Shown: positions 53,528 through 61,426 of the stretch, piece after piece
How the letters are laid out: the number at the start of each line of letters is the position of its first letter
How positions within the stretch are numbered: the stretch's first letter is position 1
Source of the DNA: Shewanella jiangmenensis
GTDB lineage: Bacteria; Pseudomonadota; Gammaproteobacteria; Enterobacterales; Shewanellaceae
Direction: 5' to 3'
Assembly: GCF_018596335.1 (NCBI RefSeq)
Contig: NZ_JAHEPS010000001.1
Location: 558,001 to 622,000 of the forward strand
Length of the DNA: 64,000 nucleotides
Notes under the pieces: model-generated
The model's database searches: none
The model's input: only the letters and a program-made list of their open reading frames with translations
What the model was told of the DNA's origin: nothing
Translations under genes and position numbers: made by a program

Positions 53528-53547
53528 TGTGTTACGTTTTGTGTTAC
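53528..53547. repeat. Right-end direct repeats, candidate recombinase arm sites
   Basis: TGTGTTAC at 53528 and 53540, 12 bp apart start-to-start, same orientation and spacing as 27651/27663. Confidence 0.6.
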
Positions 53548-53642
53548 TAGTGTGGTAAAATCATCGTCTTTCATCCTACTTAACCGTAATCAATGGGAAT
53601 GTGCTTACTTTATAAGCAAATACATAACCTTTTGTTAAATAA

Positions 53643-53918
<276 letters not shown>

Positions 53919-53932
53919 GCTAACATACGAAC

Positions 53933-53963
53933 AAAAAAGGCGCTGAAATTCAGCGCCTTTTAC
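53933..53963 (+). terminator. Terminator after yfhL
   Basis: AAAAAAGGCGCTGAA-ATTCAGCGCCTTTTAC: strong stem, usable on both strands and probably shared with the convergent ubiT. Confidence 0.92.
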
Positions 53964-54016
53964 TATCTGTTTCAACTTTCCAATTTTGCTGTGCAGTCTG
54001 TCTTTTTACAGCGCAC

Positions 54017-54586
54017 TCAGGCCCAGGCAGGCTCGGCCTTACGCTCCAATGCCTGCAGCGCGCGGGCAAGCTGCGACAAGGTCGCCGTTACGGGCGATGG
54101 CAGGCGAGTCAGGTCAATCGAGAGCAGCAGGTTTTTCACCATCAGCCCAAGCTCGGTATCGCCTTCGATGGCGAGTTTGCGCTGGAAGAACAGGGTGTCC
54201 GGATCTTCTTTTCCGGCGGCAATCAGCAGCAGCGCCTTAGAGCCTGCGCTGAAACGCACAGCTGCGCCGTCCTCGCCATGCAAGGCTTTGGCGTCCCGCA
54301 CGCACAGACGATTACCATCAAAGCTCACGTCGAACCTAAGCGCCAGATCGGTCACTTCAATACCGACCCAGCGGCCGTGCAGAAAATCCAGCTCCCCGTC
54401 GTTAATTTCCTGTGCCAGCAACAGATTAAGCCCGGGCCTTAACAGCGCGGCCTTGGCGGAAAAAGGCACCTTGGAGAGGGGCAAACGCACCAGAGTGGGG
54501 GCCAGGTCGAGCACGTCTTTCGCCATGCGGGCGGCAATGCCAGTGGCGCCACTTTGGGGCTCGCGGGCAGCAAAAGGATTGAACAT
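54017..54586 (-). CDS. ubiT: Ubiquinone anaerobic biosynthesis accessory factor UbiT (SCP2 domain)
   Basis: A 189-aa protein with an SCP2 sterol-carrier-like lipid-binding domain (GRWVGIEVTDLALRFDVSFDGNRLCVRDAKALHGEDGAAVRFSAGSKALLLIAAGKEDPDTLFF). ATG 54586 (MFNPFAAREP) is preceded by GAGGAACCC. UbiT is required with UbiU and UbiV for oxygen-independent ubiquinone synthesis; it likely binds quinone intermediates. It is divergent from ubiU-ubiV, the standard arrangement of yhbT against yhbUV. Confidence 0.92.
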   Translation of the reverse strand: MFNPFAAREPQSGATGIAARMAKDVLDLAPTLVRLPLSKVPFSAKAALLRPGLNLLLAQEINDGELDFLHGRWVGIEVTDLALRFDVSFDGNRLCVRDAKALHGEDGAAVRFSAGSKALLLIAAGKEDPDTLFFQRKLAIEGDTELGLMVKNLLLSIDLTRLPSPVTATLSQLARALQALERKAEPAWA

Positions 54587-54736
54587 GGGTTCCTCAGTAC
54601 GGCAAACAAACATCGGCTAAGTCTACCCCGCCCTTATTCCAATGCGCTTGTCTTACATCAATTTTCTGCCAGCCAAACATGGGTACACTGCGACCGTTTT
54701 TTGGTTTTGCCGATATTTTTTGAAGAGAGTCACACT

Positions 54737-55738
54737 ATGGAACTCCTGTGTCCGGCCGGAAATCTCGCGTCGCTCAAGGTGGCGCTGAATGCCGGCGCCG
54801 ATGCGATTTACCTTGGGTTAAAGGATGACACCAACGCCCGCTCCTTTGCCGGGCTTAACTTTACCCCAGAGCGGCTTAAAGAAGCCCGAGCCCTCACCCG
54901 CGCCGCAGGTAAAAAGCTGTTTCTGACCTTAAATACCTTCCCCAAACCCGGCGAAGAGCAGCGCTGGTACGCAGCAATCGATTTGGCCGCAGACATAGGC
55001 GCCGATGCGCTGATTGTGGCAGATATTTCCCTTTTGGATTATGCCCATAGCCGCTACCCCGCATTGCCGCTGCACCTGTCGGTACAGGCAAGTGCCACCA
55101 ACCTTGCCGCCTTAAGCCTCTACAAAGACGCCTTTAATGTAGAGCGGGTGGTGCTGCCACGGGTGCTGTCGATGAAACAGGTGCGCGACCTTGCCAAGGC
55201 ATCGCCGGTGGATTTGGAAGTATTTGCCTTTGGCAGTTTGTGCATCATGGCCGAGGGCCGCTGCCATTTATCATCCTATGTTACCGGGCAATCCCCCAAT
55301 ACCGGCGGCTCCTGCTCACCGGCCCAGCATGTGCGTTGGCAGGAGCAGGGCTCAGACAGGCTGACCCGTCTCAACGAGGTGCTAATCGATAAATCCGGCG
55401 CGAACGAGCAAATGGGTTATCCGGTGGTATGCAAGGGCCGCTTTATTGCCGATGACAGCGACTCCCCTGAGTATCTGCTTGAGTCCCCCACCAGCCTTAA
55501 CACCTTGAGTTTGCTGCCTGAGCTTGCCCGCGCCGGGATAGTGTCGCTCAAAATTGAAGGCCGGCAGCGAAGCCCGGCCTATGTGGAGCAGGTCACCCGG
55601 GTGTGGCGCGCCGCCATCGATACCTATCTTCGAAACCCGGACGGCTATCAGGTGCAAACCGAGTGGGACCGCGTTCTTGGCAAGCTCTCGGAAGGTCAAA
55701 TCACCACCCTTGGCGCCTACGAGCGCCGCTGGCAGTAA
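54737..55738 (+). CDS. ubiU: Ubiquinone anaerobic hydroxylation protein UbiU (U32 family)
   Basis: A 333-aa U32 protein from ATG 54737 (MELLCPAGNLASLKVALNAG), with GAAGAGAGT upstream. UbiU and UbiV form a heterodimer, each holding a [4Fe-4S] cluster, and hydroxylate ubiquinone precursors without oxygen. The cysteines appear in FGSLCIMAEGRCHLSSY and GGSCSPAQ, and a further Cys in VVCKGRF. The 23 bp gap to ubiV shows an operon. Expression under low oxygen (Fnr) is expected from the pathway; I did not find a convincing Fnr box by eye. Confidence 0.94.
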   Translation: MELLCPAGNLASLKVALNAGADAIYLGLKDDTNARSFAGLNFTPERLKEARALTRAAGKKLFLTLNTFPKPGEEQRWYAAIDLAADIGADALIVADISLLDYAHSRYPALPLHLSVQASATNLAALSLYKDAFNVERVVLPRVLSMKQVRDLAKASPVDLEVFAFGSLCIMAEGRCHLSSYVTGQSPNTGGSCSPAQHVRWQEQGSDRLTRLNEVLIDKSGANEQMGYPVVCKGRFIADDSDSPEYLLESPTSLNTLSLLPELARAGIVSLKIEGRQRSPAYVEQVTRVWRAAIDTYLRNPDGYQVQTEWDRVLGKLSEGQITTLGAYERRWQ

Positions 55739-55761
55739 CGGATAACAGCAGGAAACCGCAT

Positions 55762-56613
55762 ATGAAAACCAGTTTAGGCCCCCTGCTTTACTGCTGGGAT
55801 AAAGGCAAAGTCACTGACTTTTATCAGCATGTCGCCCAAAGCGATATTGAACTTGTCTATCTCGGTGAGGCCGTGTGCAGCCGCAGGCGCGAGCTTAAAA
55901 ACAGCGACTACCTTGAGCTTGCCAGAATGCTTAAAGGCAGCGGCAAGCAGGTGGTGCTCTCGACCCTTGCGCTGATTGAAGCCGCTGGCGAGCTCAGTGA
56001 GCTTAAAAAGCAGGTTAATAATGGCGAATTTATGATTGAAGCCAACGACATGGCAGCTGTGGGCTATGCCCGCGAGGCTGGCGTACCCTTTGTCTGCGGC
56101 CCCCATATCAACCTTTATAATGCCGCGAGCATTCAAAAGCTTGCCGATTGGGGCATGCAGCGCTTTGTAATGCCGATAGAGCTCTCCAAAAGCTGGCTTG
56201 CCAAGGTGCTTGAGCAGCTTGGTGGCAACCCAAACCGCCCCGAGGTCGAAGTGTTCGGCCACGGCCATTTACCACTGGCACACTCGGCGCGCTGCTTTAC
56301 CGCCCGTCACAAGGGACTTGCCAAAGATGGCTGCCAGACCATTTGCCGCGACTACAGTAAGGGGCTTTTGGTGCAAACCCAGGAGTCGCAGCCGCTTTTG
56401 CGCTTAAACGGTATTCAAACCCAATCGGCGGCCTGCGTAAACCTTGCCGGTGAGTGGGCGCATATGGAGGCCATGGGGGTGGATTGGTTCAGGATATCCC
56501 CTGCATCTGGCACATTGCCCACGCTTGAGCGGACACAGGAGATGGGCACAGACGAGTGCAACGGCTACTGGTTTGCTGAGGCAGGCTTTAATCGGACGCA
56601 GCCGGAACCATAA
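55762..56613 (+). CDS. ubiV: Ubiquinone anaerobic hydroxylation protein UbiV (U32 family)
   Basis: A 283-aa U32 protein, the partner of UbiU. It starts at ATG 55762 (MKTSLGPLLYCWDKGKVTDFY) with CAGGAAAC upstream. Family features: YLGEAVCSRRRELKNSDYLELARML, VEVFGHGHLPLAHSARCFTARH, then the cysteine-containing DGCQTICRDYSKG segment, which with ARCF provides the cluster ligands. It follows ubiU directly. No damage seen. Confidence 0.94.
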   Translation: MKTSLGPLLYCWDKGKVTDFYQHVAQSDIELVYLGEAVCSRRRELKNSDYLELARMLKGSGKQVVLSTLALIEAAGELSELKKQVNNGEFMIEANDMAAVGYAREAGVPFVCGPHINLYNAASIQKLADWGMQRFVMPIELSKSWLAKVLEQLGGNPNRPEVEVFGHGHLPLAHSARCFTARHKGLAKDGCQTICRDYSKGLLVQTQESQPLLRLNGIQTQSAACVNLAGEWAHMEAMGVDWFRISPASGTLPTLERTQEMGTDECNGYWFAEAGFNRTQPEP

Positions 56614-56737
56614 CAGGTAGTTGGCCCGGATTGACTGAGTAAGCATTGGCTGAGTGAGCCTTGCCTGAGCCTGCGCCGCTTGGCTTATCAAGTTTTGGCC
56701 AAGCAGGCGCAATCAGCCGCAGACGTAAACAACTCGC

Positions 56738-57436
56738 TTAATCGGGGCGGCGCAGCATTTCAGCCTGCCACAGCAGCAGGCTCAGCAGGCTGATCCACTC
56801 AAGAGCGGCCGGCCACCACCAAAGCGGTCTGGGATATGGACTGTACGCCTCTTCGTAAAAGGGCCGACTGAAAGGCACCGAGGCCAGCGACAGCTGCGGC
56901 AGCAGCAAAAATGCGCTGACAAACAGTAACATCAAAGCGCAAAAGACCAGCGCCAGCGGGCTTTGCGGCTTGCTTTTGCCAAGCGCGAGCCACAGCAGAT
57001 AGCCAAGACCTGCAAGCAGCGCACAATAAAAAAACCACTTCAGCGCCGCCGTGTGCAGATGATACACGTTGGAGGGAAACAGCCCCGACAGCGCAAGCGC
57101 AAGCCAGGCGGCCGCAAGCGCCAGCCACACCAAAATCCCAAGCCCCTGCACGGTTCTTAAGCCCTGCAAACTGCCAAGCACCAGCACCAGACCACCAAAA
57201 AACAGCCCGCCATTCGCCAACACCGCCAAGGGCGAATAGCCATAGGTACCAAGCTCCGACACGCTGACGTTAAAGGGGCTGAACGGCGCGCCATCGGTGC
57301 CGGTAAAGAGCAGCGCCGCGAGCAGTACAGCCGGACACAATATCAAAGCCCCCAGCGCAAACATCTGCCGCGCAAGTCGCAATAATCTGAATCGCCTGAC
57401 GTTTTTACTGTCAACGTCCTGGGTGCTGAGCCCCAT
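56738..57436 (-). CDS. DUF998 family membrane protein
   Basis: A 232-aa integral membrane protein with about six hydrophobic helices and the DUF998 features NVSVSELGTYGYSP after the first helix and LSGLFPSNVYHLHTAALKWFF mid-protein (F-P and HLHTA motifs). The role of DUF998 proteins is not established. It stands alone on the minus strand between ubiV and a chemoreceptor gene; 57437-57743 is AT-rich and holds the divergent promoters but no other feature I can identify. Confidence 0.85.
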   Translation of the reverse strand: MGLSTQDVDSKNVRRFRLLRLARQMFALGALILCPAVLLAALLFTGTDGAPFSPFNVSVSELGTYGYSPLAVLANGGLFFGGLVLVLGSLQGLRTVQGLGILVWLALAAAWLALALSGLFPSNVYHLHTAALKWFFYCALLAGLGYLLWLALGKSKPQSPLALVFCALMLLFVSAFLLLPQLSLASVPFSRPFYEEAYSPYPRPLWWWPAALEWISLLSLLLWQAEMLRRPD

Positions 57437-57743
57437 AAGTCCTTACCTTTCATCAGGTATTGAAAATCCGTTTTTAACATACAGATAAAAAACGAACTTT
57501 TATAGCGCGGTCGCCAGATAATTTTCAGATACGGACAATTTTAATTGCGACGATTACTGATACTTTCGTTAGCGAAAATACAATTTATTAACCAAGCCTT
57601 AAAAACAAGCACAAAATAACACCAACACGCTAATTTTATGAGTAAAAAAGCAATAAAAATCCACGCAAAGACCACAGTAAAAATGTTACATTAACCACAA
57701 ATAACGTAGATTTTTTGAACCAAGTCACCCTGAGACAACCAAA

Positions 57744-59288
57744 ATGCCGAGTTTCACTCAAACCAACAATCGCGAAGTCACCCTAAGGCGGGACGATGAA
57801 CTTATTTCCACCACGGATTTACGCGGCACCATAACCTACGCCAACCAACGTTTTGTTGAAGTATCGGGTTTCAGCCGCGACGAGTTATACGGCAAGCCCC
57901 ACAACATAGTGCGCCACCCCGATATGCCGGCCGCCGCCTTTGGCGAGATGTGGTCAATGCTCAAAGCCGGCAAGTCCTGGCGCGGCATAGTGAAAAACCG
58001 CTGCAAAGACGGCGGCTATTACTGGGTCGATGCCTTCGTTACCCCCATCTTTGAAGGTGGTCAAATCACCGGCTATCAATCGGTCCGCCGCGCCCCCGAG
58101 CACAGCTGGGTGAAACGCGCAGGCGAGCTGTATCCCAAACTTCGAAGCGGCAAAGGCGTTGGACGCCATTTAACCCTCGGGCAAAAACGGCTGTTGTCGG
58201 CCGTGGTGGTTGGCTCGGGTCTGGTGGGCTGTGGCCTTGTGTGGGGGCCGGGCGTGATGGTTGCAGGCGCGGCGCTGATGGCCATCAACCTGGGGATTTT
58301 TTACGATGAAGCATTCAAGGTGCCGGCCAAACTGATGGCACTCAAGGCCAACTACGACTCCGTCAGCCGCTATATTTACGCTGGCCACGACACCTCGTCG
58401 GTGCTCGAATTTCAGTTGCTGCTGCAACAGGCGCGCATGACCGGCGTGCTTGGCCGCAGCTCAGATCAGGCGCAGGCGCTGCAGCAGGTGGCGGAATCGC
58501 TGGTGGTCGCCACCGGCCAAACCCAGACGGGCCTCGATATGCAGCGCCGTCAGCTTGAGCAGCTTGCCTGCGCCATGGAAGAGATGAGCGCCACCATCGC
58601 CGAAGTGGCCGCCAACAGCCAACAAACCTCGGCCAAGATTGAAGATGCCCACCAGCTTTGTCGTCAGGGCGAGCACACCATGTCGCAAAACCGCACACGC
58701 ATTGGTCATCTGGCGCAGGCCGTGGCTACCGCAGCCAGTAACGCCGAGCTTTTGAACCGCGAGGCCGAGCGGGTGGCGAGTGCCATGGGCGAAATTGATG
58801 CCATTGCCGAGCAGACCAACCTGCTGGCACTCAATGCCGCCATTGAAGCGGCCCGCGCCGGTGAACAGGGCCGCGGCTTTGCGGTGGTGGCCGATGAAGT
58901 GCGGGCGCTTTCGGCCCGAACCCAGCAGTCGACCCAGAGCATTTCCCGCAGCGTCGATCAAATGTTCAGCATGCTTGGCAACTGGGCAGAGGAGATGAAT
59001 CGCAGCCAGCAGGAAGCGCAAAGCTGCGCCGAAGCCATTGCCGGCAGTGTGCAGGATATGAGCGCCATTTACCGCCAGATAACCGATATCCACGACTTTG
59101 CCCGCCAGAACGCGGTTGCGGCCGGACAGCAGGATACGGTAGTGGCGGAAATGAGCCGCAATCTGCAGCAGCTTTCGGAAGCGGCCAACGAAAACCTGAC
59201 CGCCATGGCCACAGTGGCCGATGCCGCTACCACACTGCAGCAGGCGGCGGACAAGGCAGGTTCACTGCGCCATACCTTTGGTCAGTAA
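57744..59288 (+). CDS. Aer-like PAS-containing methyl-accepting chemotaxis protein
   Basis: A 514-aa chemoreceptor. N-terminal PAS domain ([42 protein letters not shown]) closely follows Aer-type FAD-PAS sequences, including [10 protein letters not shown]. Two adjacent hydrophobic segments ([19 protein letters not shown] and [17 protein letters not shown]) form a membrane hairpin, and the C-terminal signalling domain has the hairpin tip [43 protein letters not shown]. Expected to sense redox state and signal to CheA through CheW. No che genes adjoin it. Confidence 0.92.
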   Translation: MPSFTQTNNREVTLRRDDELISTTDLRGTITYANQRFVEVSGFSRDELYGKPHNIVRHPDMPAAAFGEMWSMLKAGKSWRGIVKNRCKDGGYYWVDAFVTPIFEGGQITGYQSVRRAPEHSWVKRAGELYPKLRSGKGVGRHLTLGQKRLLSAVVVGSGLVGCGLVWGPGVMVAGAALMAINLGIFYDEAFKVPAKLMALKANYDSVSRYIYAGHDTSSVLEFQLLLQQARMTGVLGRSSDQAQALQQVAESLVVATGQTQTGLDMQRRQLEQLACAMEEMSATIAEVAANSQQTSAKIEDAHQLCRQGEHTMSQNRTRIGHLAQAVATAASNAELLNREAERVASAMGEIDAIAEQTNLLALNAAIEAARAGEQGRGFAVVADEVRALSARTQQSTQSISRSVDQMFSMLGNWAEEMNRSQQEAQSCAEAIAGSVQDMSAIYRQITDIHDFARQNAVAAGQQDTVVAEMSRNLQQLSEAANENLTAMATVADAATTLQQAADKAGSLRHTFGQ

Positions 59289-59506
59289 ACATTCAGAAAG
59301 AGTCCAGCAAGCCCGCTGTGGCGGGCAAGTCAACATTCCGTATCGACGGGTCAGGCTCAACGGGCACAGCCGCTGCTGTGCCCTTTATCGGCAACAGCAA
59401 TACAGCAGCAGTGCAGCAGCAATAACGCCACGCCTTATTTTTTTACAGCCTTGTTTTGCAAGCCCCGGATTCACGCGGCTTGGCTTTCAGAGCTTTTTTT
59501 GCGAGC

Positions 59507-59566
59507 CCTGGATTTCAGAGTCTTGGATTTCAGCGTCTTGGATTTCAGCGCTCTGGCTTTAGATGC
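59507..59566. repeat. 15-bp tandem repeat
   Basis: Four units of CTTGGATTTCAGCGT type (59507, 59522, 59537, and a diverged one at 59552), with a related unit at 59479. They lie in the 669-bp gap 59289-59957, which holds no convincing gene. The part nearest the next gene (59740-59957) may be a leader RNA, but I recognise no riboswitch class. Confidence 0.8.
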
Positions 59567-59957
59567 GGTTGCCGCCCATGGCACGCATCCGCCCGCAGGC
59601 TCATCTGCTCCCACAAAGCCTGTCGTTACATCAGCGCATCCTCAGCACAAAACTTCAAAAACCAGCCAAGAACAAAATCATTACATAATTATTATCAATA
59701 ACTTAATTGATGATATTTCCCGAGTCTGCCGTTAAGATATATCCAGTCATTTGACATCAATAACTATGCTTGAGCTCAAACTTGAGCAAGTTCGGCGGTG
59801 AATCATTTTACAGAGCCCTGCTTAGGGAGTAATCTTGCCCCCTCGTCAAATCTGCCCCTGCATGGACATGCAACAGGCATGACAATTTCAGATGAAAGCC
59901 CCGCGCCTGTGATTGGCGTTATCGGGTTTGGTTGCAACAAGTTAAGGTGCTGACACC

Positions 59958-61316
59958 GTGGTTACTGAAAAACAAAACCATAACATCCGGACGATCCTGA
60001 CCTTTATCGTCCCCTCGCTGATTGGTCTGCTGCTGTTTATGACCCCGGTCAGCTATCAGGATGCGATTACCATCCCGATCGCCATTATCTCCAAGGCACT
60101 GCAAAATGCCCTCAGTGATTCGGCCACCGCCGTCGTCACCGCTGTGGTGGTGTTTACAACGCTGGCGTCTGTGCTGACCAAGCTGTTTAAGCCAGCCTTT
60201 GTGACCAATAACGCCTTCCTCAATGGTTTGCTGAACGTGAGCCCTATGTGGTTTGTTATCCGCATTCTGGGCGCAGTTTTTATTGTGCTGACCTTTGCCG
60301 GTATCGGCCCTGAAGCCATTAAGTCGGGCAGTACAGGTGGTCTTGTTCTGAATGACCTGCTGCCGGTGCTGCTCAGCGTATTTATCTTCGCCGGTATGCT
60401 GCTGCCGCTGCTGCTGAACTTTGGTTTGCTTGAACTTTTTGGCGCGCTGCTGACCAAAATCATGCGCCCTGTGTTCAACCTGCCGGGCCGCTGCGCCATC
60501 GACTGTATGGCGTCCTGGCTCGGTGATGGCAGTGTGGGTATTCTGCTGACCAGCAAGCAGTACGAAGGCCGTTTTTATACCGCCCGTGAAGCGGCTGTGA
60601 TTGGCACCACCTTCTCGGCGGTATCCATTACCTTCTCGCTGGTGGTGATTTCCCAGGTGAAGCTGGAAGCCCTGTTCGTGCCTTTTTACCTGACTGTGTG
60701 TCTTGCCGGTATTGTGGCCGCGATTGTGGTGCCCAAACTGCCACCGCTTTGCTGGAAAAAAGACAACTATATCGATGGCAGCCCACGCCACCCTGACGAT
60801 GAAGTCATTCCGGCTGGTCACAGCGCCCTGAGCTGGGGTTATGACAGAGCCTTGACCAAAGCCGCGGCCAGCGGCGGCGTGAAAGAAACCCTCACCGAAG
60901 GCGTTAAAAACGTTGCCGATATGGTGTTTGGTATTCTGCCTGTGGTGATGGCAATCGGCACCATGGCGCTGATTATTGCCGAATACACGCCGATTTTTGA
61001 CTACCTCGGCATGCCGTTTATTCCGCTGTTGGAGCTGCTGCAAATCCCCGAGGCCACTGCCGCCTCCAAGACCATAGTGGTGGGTTTTGCTGACATGTTT
61101 ATTCCGTCGATTCTGGCGGCGAGCATTGAATCGGATATGACCCGCTTTGTGATTGCCGCACTGTCGGTGACTCAGCTCATCTATATGAGTGAAGTGGGCG
61201 CCTTGCTGATTGGCTCGCGCATTCCGGTGAACCTGCCAGAGCTGTTCGTGATTTTTATCCTGCGTACCCTGGTAACGCTGCCGGTGATTGCCGGTGTTGC
61301 CCACCTGATTTTCTGA
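59958..61316 (+). CDS. YjiH family protein (nucleoside-recognition/Gate domain membrane protein)
   Basis: A 452-aa integral membrane protein with about ten hydrophobic segments, starting at GTG 59958 with AAGGTG upstream. Characteristic stretches are IRTILTFIVPSLIGLLLFMTPV at the N-terminus, CAIDCMASWLGDGSVGILLTSKQYEGRFYTAREAAVIGTTFSAVS in the middle, and the Gate-domain region IVVGFADMFIPSIL near the C-terminus, typical of YjiH-type proteins. The transported substrate is unknown. It is single-gene, with its own terminator and a long leader. Confidence 0.85.
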   Translation: MVTEKQNHNIRTILTFIVPSLIGLLLFMTPVSYQDAITIPIAIISKALQNALSDSATAVVTAVVVFTTLASVLTKLFKPAFVTNNAFLNGLLNVSPMWFVIRILGAVFIVLTFAGIGPEAIKSGSTGGLVLNDLLPVLLSVFIFAGMLLPLLLNFGLLELFGALLTKIMRPVFNLPGRCAIDCMASWLGDGSVGILLTSKQYEGRFYTAREAAVIGTTFSAVSITFSLVVISQVKLEALFVPFYLTVCLAGIVAAIVVPKLPPLCWKKDNYIDGSPRHPDDEVIPAGHSALSWGYDRALTKAAASGGVKETLTEGVKNVADMVFGILPVVMAIGTMALIIAEYTPIFDYLGMPFIPLLELLQIPEATAASKTIVVGFADMFIPSILAASIESDMTRFVIAALSVTQLIYMSEVGALLIGSRIPVNLPELFVIFILRTLVTLPVIAGVAHLIF

Positions 61317-61332
61317 TAAATATCCCGCACAT

Positions 61333-61361
61333 CAAAACCGGCGCCCCGCGCCGGTTTTTGT
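61333..61361 (+). terminator. Terminator after the YjiH-family gene
   Basis: AAAACCGGCG-CCCC-GCGCCGGTTTTTGTTTTT: strong stem with U-run. Confidence 0.9.
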
Positions 61362-61426
61362 TTTTCTGGCTCGCATCTTTTGATTCAGCTTCTACACTTT
61401 AACTACTTAATCAAAGGGTTTTGTAC

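Noticed and set aside
59919..61304. 461-codon minus-strand frame opposite the YjiH-family gene
   Set aside because: Low-complexity His/Gln/Arg-rich antisense frame; the plus strand encodes a coherent membrane protein with a ribosome site and terminator.
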